From the NCBI RefSeq assembly GCF_019931065.1, contig NZ_JAIOUQ010000010.1, positions 1 through 30,917 on the forward strand: a stretch of 30,917 nt of DNA, written 5' to 3'. How positions within the stretch are numbered: the first letter of the stretch is position 1; each line of letters opens with the position of its first letter. Below are positions 16,505-25,091 of this stretch, piece by piece. Made by a program: the position numbers and the translations under genes. Origin of the DNA: Methanobacterium spitsbergense (GTDB lineage: Archaea > Methanobacteriota > Methanobacteria > Methanobacteriales > Methanobacteriaceae). Under the pieces are notes generated by a model that did no database searches, had not been told where the DNA came from, and saw only the letters and a list, made by a program, of their open reading frames with translations.

Positions 16505-18373
16505 TTACAATTTTGTATATTTTAACCATTTTGCCAAAGTTATAACATTCCAAATATCTCTAGGATCATTACCCGAACTTCCATTTTGATAATTTTTATA
16601 TATGTTCTGAACTTTTTTTAGATCTACATAATGGTCTAACAAAAAATCATCTTCATTATTGAATATCAATTTATCTAAACGATCTTTTTCAAACCGTAGT
16701 AAGTTACTTTCAAAAAAAGAACTAAATTCTGCTTTTGAATGTCTCCATTGAACTTCTTTTGGTAGAATATCTTGCATTGCACGTCTCATTATTATCCTAT
16801 CCCATCCCAACTTAAATTTTTGCTCATCTGGAATAGCATAACAAAATTCAATAAGATTTTTATCAACAAAAGGATATCGGTGCTCAATTTCAAAAGCTGC
16901 GTAAAACCTATCAAAAACCTCAAAAAAAGATTGGTGTGAACTAAGTGTAAGTAAAAAATAATGGAATTCTCTGAAATTATCTGGTTCATTTATAAAATGA
17001 TTTTTAAGATATTTTCTCGCATTAATTTGCTGTATAAAATCATTTTTCAACAAAATAAGGTCAGGCTTCTGCCTATAACCTTTAAATTGTCTGATAAATT
17101 TCAACAATGATTTGGGTATTTTTGGAAAAATGATTTGATTTAATAATAGTCTATAAAAACGCACATTAAAACGTTTTGACATACCCTTGATTTCTCTAAT
17201 CAATTTTATCCAATTAAAGGTACTAAAAAGTTCTATAAAATATTTTTCACCCTTAGATAAAGTAATGTCCCCATATTCTCCACCTAAGACTATACGAATT
17301 CTATTTTTTTTTATTTTAATGTACAAATCCCATAGCAAAGTTATATTAGGAGTTATGTAAGGTTCATCCACAATTGAAATAATATTTTCAATATCTTTGA
17401 GGGGATTTATATTGTCTGCTTTTGTGAAATGAGTATTTATTCCACCCATTTCTGCGACATGGTTAATATATGTGGTTTCAGACATTTTTGACAATTCCTC
17501 AAATATTATTGAAAATGTATTAAGTTGGTTATTATCATTTAAGATTTCTCTAGCCATGCAAACAACTGAAGAAGAATCTAAACCACCACTAAGTTCAAAT
17601 CCTACTGGAAAAGCCGATCTCAAGCGACACTCAACAGCTTCAGCAAAAATTTTACGAAATGCATCAATATATTCCTCATCTGAGCCTAATATAATTTGAG
17701 CATCATGCTTAAGTTCCCAATATTTTCTTAAATTGATTTTTTGCTTTTGAAATTTTAAAGAATGTGCAGCAGGCAATCGGTAAATTTCTTCGTAGAATGT
17801 TAAGTTTTCATGTTTGTAAATAGGGATTAAATGGAAACCTACTCTCAAATCGTTGATTCTCTTTATGACTTCAGAATTGCAAAAAAGCGCCTTTATTTCT
17901 GAAGCAAAAAAGAATGAGTCATCAGATAAAAAGTAATAAAATGGTTTCACACCCATATGATCCCTAGCACAAAACAACTTTTCTTTATCGGAATCCCAAA
18001 CAGCAAATGCAAAATCCCCTAAAAGTTTTTCAGTACAATATTCACCCCATTTCTCATATGCTTTAAGGATAAATATGCTATCAGGTACTCTTATAGAGTT
18101 TTTAATTTCCAGAAGTTCTGAAAGTTTTTTTCTGTTATCAATTCTTGCATCAGCTGTAATTACAAGTCCAGAATCTTCATCTTGAAATGGTAGTTTTTCA
18201 TTCAAGGATTCTGGAGTAGTATGTAACATTTGATGGCCAAACCCAATCTGACCTTCATACCATATATGTGATCCATCAGGACCCCTATGGGCGATTTTAT
18301 CATTCATTTTCTTGATCATTTTGTGATCAACTGATCTCCCATCCCTGTAAAAAATACCGGTTATTGCACTCAT
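16505..18373 (-). CDS. Lasso cyclase, asparagine-synthetase-like (C)
   Basis: This 622-residue two-domain protein has an N-terminal glutamine-amidotransferase-like domain (1-200, with AHRGPDG at 28-34 and ADARIDNR) and a C-terminal ATP-binding synthetase domain with the PP-loop SGGLDSS at 262-268. True asparagine synthetases start Met-Cys, where Cys2 is the glutaminase nucleophile. Here it is Met-Ser, so ammonia cannot be released from glutamine. That fits lasso cyclases, which adenylate the Asp/Glu side chain and let the core N-terminus attack it. The gene starts inside the end of K (4-bp ATGA overlap), so K and C are coupled. It converges with the precursor gene. Confidence 0.92.
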   Translation of the reverse strand: MSAITGIFYRDGRSVDHKMIKKMNDKIAHRGPDGSHIWYEGQIGFGHQMLHTTPESLNEKLPFQDEDSGLVITADARIDNRKKLSELLEIKNSIRVPDSIFILKAYEKWGEYCTEKLLGDFAFAVWDSDKEKLFCARDHMGVKPFYYFLSDDSFFFASEIKALFCNSEVIKRINDLRVGFHLIPIYKHENLTFYEEIYRLPAAHSLKFQKQKINLRKYWELKHDAQIILGSDEEYIDAFRKIFAEAVECRLRSAFPVGFELSGGLDSSSVVCMAREILNDNNQLNTFSIIFEELSKMSETTYINHVAEMGGINTHFTKADNINPLKDIENIISIVDEPYITPNITLLWDLYIKIKKNRIRIVLGGEYGDITLSKGEKYFIELFSTFNWIKLIREIKGMSKRFNVRFYRLLLNQIIFPKIPKSLLKFIRQFKGYRQKPDLILLKNDFIQQINARKYLKNHFINEPDNFREFHYFLLTLSSHQSFFEVFDRFYAAFEIEHRYPFVDKNLIEFCYAIPDEQKFKLGWDRIIMRRAMQDILPKEVQWRHSKAEFSSFFESNLLRFEKDRLDKLIFNNEDDFLLDHYVDLKKVQNIYKNYQNGSSGNDPRDIWNVITLAKWLKYTKL

Positions 18374-19284
18374 AATTTGTCCTCAATATCCATCTCAACC
18401 ATTCTTGTGACCTCATGTATTTTTTCAAGAGAATCGGGTATAACTAAAATTGATAAATCTAAATTTTTAACAATCCTTTCACACTGAACGAAATTATCAG
18501 GGAGCTCTAATTTTGAAAACATGTGAATACTAAAAGTGTTTTTTATAAGTTCCATAAAAGCTTCTTGAGGTTTTAGATCAATTATTTTAGATTCTTTATT
18601 TCTCTGTAGAATATAAACCTTCTTCAGAGGAATTTTATTACTTGAAAAAGATTTAGGAACAGAAGCATATGCTTTATCCATTATATTCCTTTCTAAATTA
18701 GATTTATCAAAATTTAACCCCATAGCGGCTCTTGATTTTGAAGAGAGCCTTAAACTTGGAAATCCCGGGAAGATAATTGGAATATCACCATCGAATTGAA
18801 TAGTAATGTAATCATCTGCAACAATAGGATATCCTTCATTGTAAAATGCCATAGCAGTAGTTGATTTCCCAGATCCTTTAAAACCTGAAAAAGCTATAGC
18901 CGAACCATTCATATTAATTGAGCTGGCGTGGAGTACAAATAAACCTTTCAGACGCAGGAGAGTAGCAAATACGGTTCCAAGAAGAAAGTTTCTTAAAATG
19001 ACTTTATCCACATTTTCTGCAGAATTAACAATTATTGAATCAGCAGTAATCTTAAATTTTCCAATTACGTCCCAGAATCTGTATATTGTATTATCTAAAA
19101 GTTTATAACTAATTCCTTCATCCAATACACTTCGGGTGGGTAGATCTACTTCCCCTAAATATATGTTTATATCTGATTTTTCTGATTTTAATGGTTTTAA
19201 TTCGGGTAATCTTATTTCTGAATGAATTTTTAGTCCAAATGCTTCATATTTGAAGATTAAATCATTTGAATTGAGAGATTTCAT
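18370..19284 (-). CDS. HPr-kinase-like lasso precursor kinase (K)
   Basis: This 304-residue protein has a C-terminal HPr-kinase-like core: LHASS with His119, P-loop GFKGSGKST (134-142) and the acidic pair D157/D158 in IVADDYI. It lacks the N-terminal DRTGG-type domain of bacterial HprK and no HPr/PTS gene is near, so catabolite control is unlikely. In the paeninodin family of lasso clusters a homologous kinase phosphorylates the C-terminal Ser of the precursor, and the precursor here ends in Ser. It overlaps C by 4 bp. A TATA box about 24 bp before its ATG suggests a nearly leaderless transcript for K-C. Confidence 0.87.
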   Translation of the reverse strand: MKSLNSNDLIFKYEAFGLKIHSEIRLPELKPLKSEKSDINIYLGEVDLPTRSVLDEGISYKLLDNTIYRFWDVIGKFKITADSIIVNSAENVDKVILRNFLLGTVFATLLRLKGLFVLHASSINMNGSAIAFSGFKGSGKSTTAMAFYNEGYPIVADDYITIQFDGDIPIIFPGFPSLRLSSKSRAAMGLNFDKSNLERNIMDKAYASVPKSFSSNKIPLKKVYILQRNKESKIIDLKPQEAFMELIKNTFSIHMFSKLELPDNFVQCERIVKNLDLSILVIPDSLEKIHEVTRMVEMDIEDKL

Positions 19285-19303
19285 ATTAATAATTAGAATT
19301 TAG

Positions 19304-19313
19304 TATATTTAAA
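19304..19313 (-). promoter_or_regulatory. TATA box of the K-C transcript
   Basis: On the minus strand TTTAAATATA is centred about 24 bp before the K start codon. Archaeal TATA boxes sit about 26 bp before the start site, so the mRNA would begin at or next to the ATG. No ribosome site is visible before that ATG, which agrees with a leaderless message. The preceding gene ends in a T-run (A-run 19329-19336 on the plus strand), supporting a separate transcript. Confidence 0.5.
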
Positions 19314-19348
19314 ATATTGTAATTATTTAAAAAAAAGAATTTAAGGAG

Positions 19349-19849
19349 TTATTGGTTTTTTGGTATTATAATTCCACCGATTACCATGAATATTCCTGAT
19401 GCAAGAGCTGCGGAAGGTATTTCAGGTTCATTAATTGGTGTTTTACTATCTGGAATAGCATATACTGGTTCTGAAACTGAGGTTACTGGTTCTGTTATCG
19501 GTGCAACTGTTTTAGGAGGAGTTGTTCTTTCTGAAATATTTATTTCTGTTAAAGATAGAGAATTTGTATTTGATGTTTCTATGGGAGTTGTGGATTTAAC
19601 TACTGAAATATTATCATTTAATGTTTCAACAGGTTTAATATTAGTCACTTCAGGAACAACAGTCACTTCAGGAACAACAGTCACTTCAGGAACAACAGTC
19701 ACTTCAGGAACAACAGTCACTTCAGGAACAGTAATCACTTCAGGAGTGTCTTCTATTATAACCTGTGGAGGGAGTGATGCTGAAACAGTTCCAATGGATG
19801 CAAGAGTAATTAATAATGATAAGAGAAGTAATGTCTGCTTTATTTGCAT
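19349..19849 (-). CDS. Secreted Val-Pro-Glu-repeat protein with PEF-CTERM-like tail
   Basis: The 166-residue protein starts with a clear signal peptide (about 1-25, ending TVSASLP). It has five or so VPEVTV repeats (about 40-69), a Thr/Pro/Ser-rich stalk, and a tail EPEIPSAALASGIFMVIGGIII ending PKNQ. The tail (PEI-P-S-x-A-L, one hydrophobic helix, short Lys-containing end) resembles the PEF-CTERM signal processed by archaeosortases, with Ile for Phe and a weak basic end. The ribosome site GAGGTG stands well before the ATG. It lies 64 bp upstream of K on the same strand. It would be a small surface-anchored, perhaps glycosylated stalk protein. An overlapping plus-strand frame of 183 codons is judged a shadow. 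Confidence 0.75.
   Translation of the reverse strand: MQIKQTLLLLSLLITLASIGTVSASLPPQVIIEDTPEVITVPEVTVVPEVTVVPEVTVVPEVTVVPEVTNIKPVETLNDNISVVKSTTPIETSNTNSLSLTEINISERTTPPKTVAPITEPVTSVSEPVYAIPDSKTPINEPEIPSAALASGIFMVIGGIIIPKNQ
19644..19748 (-). repeat. 18-bp tandem repeat encoding VPEVTV
   Basis: Four exact copies of GTCACTTCAGGAACAACA (plus-strand reading, beginning 19644, 19662, 19680 and 19698) are followed by a slightly altered fifth (19716) and a partial sixth (19734-19748). Perfect identity between units, and a unit length divisible by three, mean copy number can change without breaking the frame. Confidence 0.92.
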
Positions 19850-19946
19850 AAATGTACACCTCTTTTATTTGAATAATTTATTATTTTATCAATCTTGTAC
19901 ACCCTATGTTATCTTGTCACACCCACTTAATGGATAAAATATTATT

Positions 19947-19962
19947 AGTGATTTTAATCACA
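19947..19962. promoter_or_regulatory. Palindromic operator, copy 2
   Basis: AGTGATTTTAATCACA is the same palindrome with one arm mismatch and the same 6-bp spacer. It lies 97 bp upstream of the PEF-CTERM-like gene, very close to the 94 bp between copy 1 and B1. The rest of the 19850-20166 gap is A/T-rich; 20076-20165 resembles the leader region of the next DUF1616 gene. Confidence 0.6.
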
Positions 19963-20075
19963 GAAATAACCTTTATTTCATATAATATCAAATAAACAGT
20001 CTGGAATTTTAAAAAAATCTATAAATTTGAAATATTTTAAATATTATAAGGATGTTAAGGATTATTTCAAGAAAC

Positions 20076-20829
20076 ATTTATCCAAAATTAAAGGTTTAAG
20101 TCAAATATATAACTCATAACAAATTATATAACATCTAGCGATTACTGAAGACAGAAGCACCCTCAATGAAAAAACTATTATACTAGAGATTATGCTGATA
20201 ATCCTGCTAACTATTGTATGCATTGTTTGCATAGTAGCCATGTCCTTTAACTAAATATCCTATCAACCTAATTTCATAAATTCTCCTTGCACTCTTTTTA
20301 CCAGGTTATACATTTATGGCAGTAGTATATCCCCTGGAAAATGATATTGGATCTTACAAACGCATTTTTGGGAGTATACTTGTAAGTTTATTTCTCACAA
20401 TCATTCTCATACTGTTAACACGTTACAAAATTCTTGTGATAGAATCTATCAAGCATATTTTGATTATTGCAATTTTAACCATAGTCCTGTCAGTTGCTGG
20501 ATTTTATAGGAGCTATAAATTCAAGAATTCAGAAAGTCATTGAATACCCCAAAAACTAAAAACAGTATAAGATTTTCAGATGCCCTATTAAATTGAATTA
20601 TAATTAATAGTAAATATCACATTTTTTTAGTCCATATATAAATAATGATATTTTCTAATCATGTGGATATAACTCCAAATAGATTTATTTGTAAATATTG
20701 AAAGAATATTTGAATTCAAGTTTTAATTAGATAATGATTTTATCCAAATATTAAAGATTTAGGTCAAAAATATATAACCTAGAACCATTTATATACTTTA
20801 AATGATTACTGATAGATAGAGGAACATCT
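20076..20829 (+). repeat. Duplicated leader regions of the DUF1616 genes
   Basis: The stretch before the decayed copy (about 20078-20166: TTATCCAAAATTAAAGG, then TTTAAGTCAAATATATAAC and GATTACTGA) is recognisably the same as that before the intact gene (about 20732-20829: TTATCCAAATATTAAAG, then TTTAGGTCAAAAATATATAACC and GATTACTGA). The duplication therefore carried the promoter. Between them lies the decayed gene and, from 20544 to 20731, A/T-rich sequence in which I see nothing else. Confidence 0.6.
20167..20543 (+). pseudogene. Decayed DUF1616 gene fragment
   Basis: A start like those of the two downstream paralogues (ATGAAAAAAC) is followed by a TAG, a frame change, and then PLTKYPINLIS, a TAA, ILLALFLPGYTFMAVVYPLENDIGSYKRIFGSI. 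That matches PLNKYPINIISYLLLGLFLPGYAFI of the 20830 protein almost residue for residue. The remaining open part (20316-20543, 75 codons) ends after the first hydrophobic block, so the larger C-terminal part is missing. This is a truncated and mutated member of a local gene family. Confidence 0.8.
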
Positions 20830-22599
20830 ATGAAAAACCCACTCCCTAAAGGTATTATACTGATAATTCTGCTTACAGTTATATCCATGTTTTGCATAGT
20901 TTATTTTCCATTAAATAAATATCCTATTAATATAATATCATACTTACTCCTAGGATTGTTTTTACCCGGTTACGCATTTATTATGGCCACATATCCTCTG
21001 AAAGATGATTTGAGCATGTTCAAACGAATTTCAGGAAGTATTATGATAAGTGTTTTGTTAGCTATTCTTTTATTATTGATTTCCTATTATCAAATTATTG
21101 GAATCAGTTACTCAAGTGCATTCCTTTTAATTGGAATTTTGACTATTCTATTATCCATTGATGCTTTAGAAGGGAGTAGGAGAAATTCTAAAGGAGATAA
21201 TCTTAAACCTAATGAAGAGATAGCGATTTATAATATTCATCATTCAATTAAAGATATTTCTATTGTTATATTTTTGACATTACTCTCTCTGATTATTCTG
21301 GCATTACCCCTAAAATACATTGGTAGCTCTTTTATTTACAATTTAAAACCTATTTTTAGTTATTTATTAATATTTATAGTTTCTGGCTACGCATTTTGGG
21401 CAGCATTAATTTTAAGTAAACAAATTAAAGCTAAAAGATTACTTCTCACTTTGATCTTTGGAATGGTATTGTTTATTATATCTTACCTTCTCTTAAAGTT
21501 CAACCCCTTAGAAGGACCTTCACTCATTTTTACAAGCATTATATCCATATTTATAGGTTTAATGTGTATAATAGCCATTTTGAAGAGAATAAATACTCCA
21601 AAAATAGAAAAATATCCTGGTAAAAAATATAATGTTAGAGAACAAGAAGTTGAATATGAAAAAATAGAATACAAAAGTCCAGTTAATGAGAAACTTATTA
21701 AAGATGATAAAAAGTCTGATATACTTCACAATGATCAAGGATCTAGTAAATTTCCAACTAACGAATCTGATTTGCCTAAAAACCCTAAAATACGTTTTAA
21801 ATCATTGGATCTATTATTAATAACCATTTCAACTGTTATATCCGTTATATATATTTTAAATCCAATATTAAATAATACTGTACTTGAACCAATTCTAGGG
21901 ATAATATTAATATTATTTTTACCCGGATATGCTATAGTTTCAGTTATATTTCCGAAGAAGGATTATTTATATTGTATTGAGCGTTTAGCACTGAGTTTTG
22001 CTTTCCCATTAATATTTTTAGCAATAATTTTATTTTTAACCAATTCCACAGCAGTTGTAATTAGTTTAAAATCATTATCAATTGTAATTTCCGTTTTTAC
22101 AATATTAATGGTTTTAATAGGATATATCAGAAGGAGAAGAGTAGCAGATGATGAAAGATTCTATGTGAATTTTGGTGGATCAAAAACAGGGAAAATTCTT
22201 ACAATAATTTTAATCCTATCAATTATCTTGGCTATTTCAACAGCTGTTTACATTATTTTCAAACCTAATCCGAACGGATCAACCGAGTTTAATCTTTTAA
22301 GTCCAGTAGGTAATGCATCGGTTTATCCAACGAATCTAACTGTTGGAGAAAATGGTACGGTAATATTAGGCATTGTAAACAATGAATCTAAAACAGTTGA
22401 TTATCATCTAGTGATTAACTCAAATGGTGTGGTTATAAGTGAACAGAATTTAACACTGACAAAAGGTGAAAAGAAAGAGATCCCATATACATTCACTGCA
22501 GGTTCTGTGGGTTATAAGAAAATTGAGTTTTTACTCTATAAAATGCCAGACAATACAAACATTTACAGATCACAGTATATTTATGTGAATATGGTTTAA
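20830..22599 (+). CDS. DUF1616 membrane protein, double-length
   Basis: The 589-residue protein looks like a fusion of two DUF1616-type halves. Residues 1-115 and 140-255 hold hydrophobic segments including LGLFLPGYAF. A charged Lys/Glu linker follows (about 258-320). A second block (about 330-485) repeats the motif as ILFLPGYAIVSVIFPKKD. The last 95 residues (NLLSPVGNASVYPTNLTVGENGTVILGIVNNESKTVDYHL) form an outside beta-sandwich typical of DUF1616. The ribosome site GAGGAAC lies before the ATG. The family is common in methanogens near cell-surface genes; its biochemical role is unknown. It is likely co-transcribed with the next gene, 76 bp on. Confidence 0.82.
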   Translation: MKNPLPKGIILIILLTVISMFCIVYFPLNKYPINIISYLLLGLFLPGYAFIMATYPLKDDLSMFKRISGSIMISVLLAILLLLISYYQIIGISYSSAFLLIGILTILLSIDALEGSRRNSKGDNLKPNEEIAIYNIHHSIKDISIVIFLTLLSLIILALPLKYIGSSFIYNLKPIFSYLLIFIVSGYAFWAALILSKQIKAKRLLLTLIFGMVLFIISYLLLKFNPLEGPSLIFTSIISIFIGLMCIIAILKRINTPKIEKYPGKKYNVREQEVEYEKIEYKSPVNEKLIKDDKKSDILHNDQGSSKFPTNESDLPKNPKIRFKSLDLLLITISTVISVIYILNPILNNTVLEPILGIILILFLPGYAIVSVIFPKKDYLYCIERLALSFAFPLIFLAIILFLTNSTAVVISLKSLSIVISVFTILMVLIGYIRRRRVADDERFYVNFGGSKTGKILTIILILSIILAISTAVYIIFKPNPNGSTEFNLLSPVGNASVYPTNLTVGENGTVILGIVNNESKTVDYHLVINSNGVVISEQNLTLTKGEKKEIPYTFTAGSVGYKKIEFLLYKMPDNTNIYRSQYIYVNMV

Positions 22600-22675
22600 A
22601 ATAAATCTACTATCTTAATTCATTACTCCTTATCCAAAATTTCTTTATCATAAAATATTATTAAGAGGCACCTAA

Positions 22676-23923
22676 ATGAAAAATCCATTACGTAAAGACA
22701 TTATACTGGTAATTATATTAACCATTATATCCATTGTATCTATAATTTTATATCCTTTAACTAAATATCCACTTAATCTGGTTTCATATATACCTCTTAC
22801 ATTGTTTTTACCAGGTTATGTATATATAGCAACCAAATATCCTCTAAAAGATGATCTAGGATTGTTGAAACGTATCATAGGGAGCATTATAATAAGTGTA
22901 TTATTAACATTTCTTTTAATATTAATAACCAATATTAAAATTCTGGGAATAAATTTAACAAGTGCAATTCTGTTAATTGGAATTTTCACAATATTATTAT
23001 CATTCAATACATTAAAAAAAGATACAACAACAATAAATGAACATGATGTAAAAACAATTGAAAAAATTGATAAACCCGCTTTTGTATCAAAGGACCTATT
23101 ACTAATATTTTTAACCACAATATTGGCCATTATATTTATAGTAACCCCTAAATTGAACGAAACTTTTATTAGAACAATTTTAGGGTTATTTTTAATCCTA
23201 TTCATACCCGGCTACTCATTAATAGCTGCACTGTTCCCTAAAAAAGGTGATTTAGATGGTATAGAACGTGCTGCATTAAGTTTCGGTTTGAGTATTGCAG
23301 TCACACCATTAATCGGTCTTGCACTTAATTACACACCATGGGGAATTAGATTAACTCCTATTCTAATTTCACTCTCGGCTTTTACAATTATGATGGTTCT
23401 TATTGCATACATCCGTAGAAGTAGAGTTCCGGATGATGAAAAATTCTATGTAAACTTTGGTGGATTCTTAAGTTCATTTAAAAGTATTTTTAAAGGAGAG
23501 TCAAAAACAAGTAAAATACTTTCAATAATTTTAATATTATCAATAATCTTAGCTATAGGAACTACAGCTTATATAATTGTCAAACCTAAACAGGGGGAAA
23601 CATTTACAGAATTTTATCTTTTAGGCCCCGGAGGTAAAGCATCAGATTATCCAACCAATCTTACTGTTGGACAGAGCGCTTCGGTTATAATAGGTGTTGT
23701 AAACCATGAGTACAAAACAGTTGATTATCAATTGATAGTAACCTCAAATGGTACTGTTATGAGTGAACAGAATATAACACTGACAAATGGTAATAAGACT
23801 GAGATCCCATACACTTTTACAGAAAATACTACTGGTACAAAGAAAGTAGAATTTTCACTTTATAAACTACCGGACAATACAAATGTTTACAGATCCTTGC
23901 ATTTATTTGTTAATGTTGTTTAA
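22676..23923 (+). CDS. DUF1616 membrane protein
   Basis: This 415-residue paralogue of the preceding protein has the N-terminal hydrophobic block with LTLFLPGYVYIATKYPLKDD, a shorter charged linker (about 112-135), the second block with LILFIPGYSLIAALFPKKGD (about 175-195), four or more further helices, the RSRVPDDEKFYVNFGG segment shared with the neighbour, and the same outside beta-sandwich (about 318-415, FYLLGPGGKASDYPTNLTVG). Its ribosome site is AAGAGGCACC just before the ATG. Compared with the 589-residue protein it lacks the extra membrane region in the middle. Function unknown. Confidence 0.85.
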   Translation: MKNPLRKDIILVIILTIISIVSIILYPLTKYPLNLVSYIPLTLFLPGYVYIATKYPLKDDLGLLKRIIGSIIISVLLTFLLILITNIKILGINLTSAILLIGIFTILLSFNTLKKDTTTINEHDVKTIEKIDKPAFVSKDLLLIFLTTILAIIFIVTPKLNETFIRTILGLFLILFIPGYSLIAALFPKKGDLDGIERAALSFGLSIAVTPLIGLALNYTPWGIRLTPILISLSAFTIMMVLIAYIRRSRVPDDEKFYVNFGGFLSSFKSIFKGESKTSKILSIILILSIILAIGTTAYIIVKPKQGETFTEFYLLGPGGKASDYPTNLTVGQSASVIIGVVNHEYKTVDYQLIVTSNGTVMSEQNITLTNGNKTEIPYTFTENTTGTKKVEFSLYKLPDNTNVYRSLHLFVNVV

Positions 23924-24063
23924 TGAACATATTTTAGCCTAAAAATAATTTTTATTTATAGAATAGTCTTTGGATATGATCTTATAGTTAAAAGTCCATT
24001 TATAATAAAACAAGTTAATCTTATTAGGTGTTTGATTAAAAAATCACTTATTAAGATTTTTTT

Positions 24064-24079
24064 TGTGATTTTTGTCACA
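24064..24079. promoter_or_regulatory. Palindromic operator, copy 3
   Basis: TGTGATTTTTGTCACA is the same perfect 5-bp-arm, 6-bp-spacer palindrome. A TATA-like CATATATACT lies at about 24103-24112, about 24 bp after the palindrome and about 27 bp before the ATG at 24135. The operator is thus just upstream of the expected TFB/TBP site, a position typical of activator binding in archaea. A poorer related sequence, TTTGATTAAAAAATCACT, is at about 24031-24048. Confidence 0.65.
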
Positions 24080-24134
24080 GAGCTGTATGGTAAAATAGAA
24101 AATCATATATACTAGTAAAAAAAAACTATATGTT

Positions 24135-24368
24135 ATGATATCTACAGTAACCACAACCACAACTACCGTAACTACGACTGAGGTTATGGCTTACAGTATT
24201 ATCGCTGTAATAGCTTTAATAGCATTACTAGCCCTTAAAGAAGTATTAAGTTCAGAAACAGAGAATACTAACTTAAAATCCTTTGTTAAAGGATCAAATA
24301 TTGCCATAGTACCATTATTATTAGTTTTTGTAGCTATTGTGGCATATAAAGTGGTAACAGTACTTTAA
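24135..24368 (+). CDS. Small two-helix membrane protein with Thr-rich start
   Basis: The 77-residue protein begins MISTVTTTTTTVTTTEV, a Thr-rich segment, followed by a helix (about 19-38), a short charged loop (KEVLSSETENTNLKSFVKG) and a second helix (about 55-75). I do not recognise a family. It sits about 30 bp after a TATA box, so its message is nearly leaderless, and it lies 13 bp before a lipoprotein gene whose ribosome site overlaps its stop. The two are clearly one operon, controlled by operator copy 3. Confidence 0.7.
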   Translation: MISTVTTTTTTVTTTEVMAYSIIAVIALIALLALKEVLSSETENTNLKSFVKGSNIAIVPLLLVFVAIVAYKVVTVL

Positions 24369-24381
24369 GGAGCCAGTAATT

Positions 24382-25026
24382 ATGAAAAGCACTAGAAATT
24401 CGATAATATTGTTAGTTTTAATCGCTTTAATAGCGGTAGCGGTGAGCGGATGTACCAGTAATACCAATTCCACTAGTGTAAATCAATCATCTACTAAGGT
24501 CGCTTTTTTCAACAACGGATCTACTTGGTTCCATTTTAATGCAGTAATAGAAAACGTGACATTGAAAAATGGCACAGTACAAAATTTCTATGTTGATGGA
24601 TACATGAAACCAGGTGGTAATGTTACCCTTGATTTAAGCGGTATAGCAGGTTATGGAAATCAACAGTTACCCGCTGGAACAACAGTCAGAGTAATGGCTT
24701 GGAAAGGATTGTTCAACCAAACAGTAGCATCAAACTCAAGTGATATGCTGTTAAATATGCAAGGTTGGTCAAAAACTTTAGCTCCTGTATCTGATGATCT
24801 AGCATATAATGTTTCAGTACCAAATTTACCTGTTAATCAACTACCTGCAAACATCACTGACAACACATTGATAATTGGTACCGACCCTGCATTGATTCAA
24901 GGATCAGGTAATAATTCAGCTATGTTACCTATCTTCGAAGAAGAAATTTTCACGGTTGATGCAAACGGTAAAGTAACAATGGTCTTTGTAACACCAGCAA
25001 CACTGTGTAACATCTTAGCTATATAA
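24382..25026 (+). CDS. Secreted lipoprotein of unknown function
   Basis: The 214-residue protein has a lipoprotein signal with lipobox VSGC and Cys24. After a short Ser/Asn/Thr linker comes a soluble region (about 35-210) rich in beta strands (KVAFFNNGSTWFHFNAVIENVTLKNG) with several Asn-X-Ser/Thr sites that archaea may glycosylate. The ribosome site AAGGAG is fused to the stop codon of the upstream gene. I know no named domain for it; co-regulation with surface proteins suggests a cell-envelope role. Confidence 0.75.
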   Translation: MKSTRNSIILLVLIALIAVAVSGCTSNTNSTSVNQSSTKVAFFNNGSTWFHFNAVIENVTLKNGTVQNFYVDGYMKPGGNVTLDLSGIAGYGNQQLPAGTTVRVMAWKGLFNQTVASNSSDMLLNMQGWSKTLAPVSDDLAYNVSVPNLPVNQLPANITDNTLIIGTDPALIQGSGNNSAMLPIFEEEIFTVDANGKVTMVFVTPATLCNILAI

Positions 25027-25091
25027 TTAAATATTTCTTTTTTTTTATTTTTTAGAATTTAAATAATTATCTAAATATACAAGTGATATTT

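Noticed and set aside
16505..18373. Ordinary asparagine synthetase for amino-acid metabolism
   Set aside because: Cys2 is replaced by Ser, and the gene overlaps an HPr-kinase-like gene beside a lasso precursor, B1 and B2.
18370..19284. HPr kinase of sugar catabolite control
   Set aside because: It lacks the bacterial HprK N-terminal domain, no HPr or PTS gene is nearby, and it is coupled to the lasso cyclase.
19644..19748. 18-bp repeats as a CRISPR-like array
   Set aside because: The units are directly adjacent with no spacers and encode an in-frame six-residue protein repeat.
19386..19937. 183-codon plus-strand frame with TSGTTV repeats
   Set aside because: It is the reverse side of the VPEVTV repeat gene. 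The minus-strand frame has a signal peptide, a GAGGTG ribosome site and a membrane tail; the plus frame has none of these.
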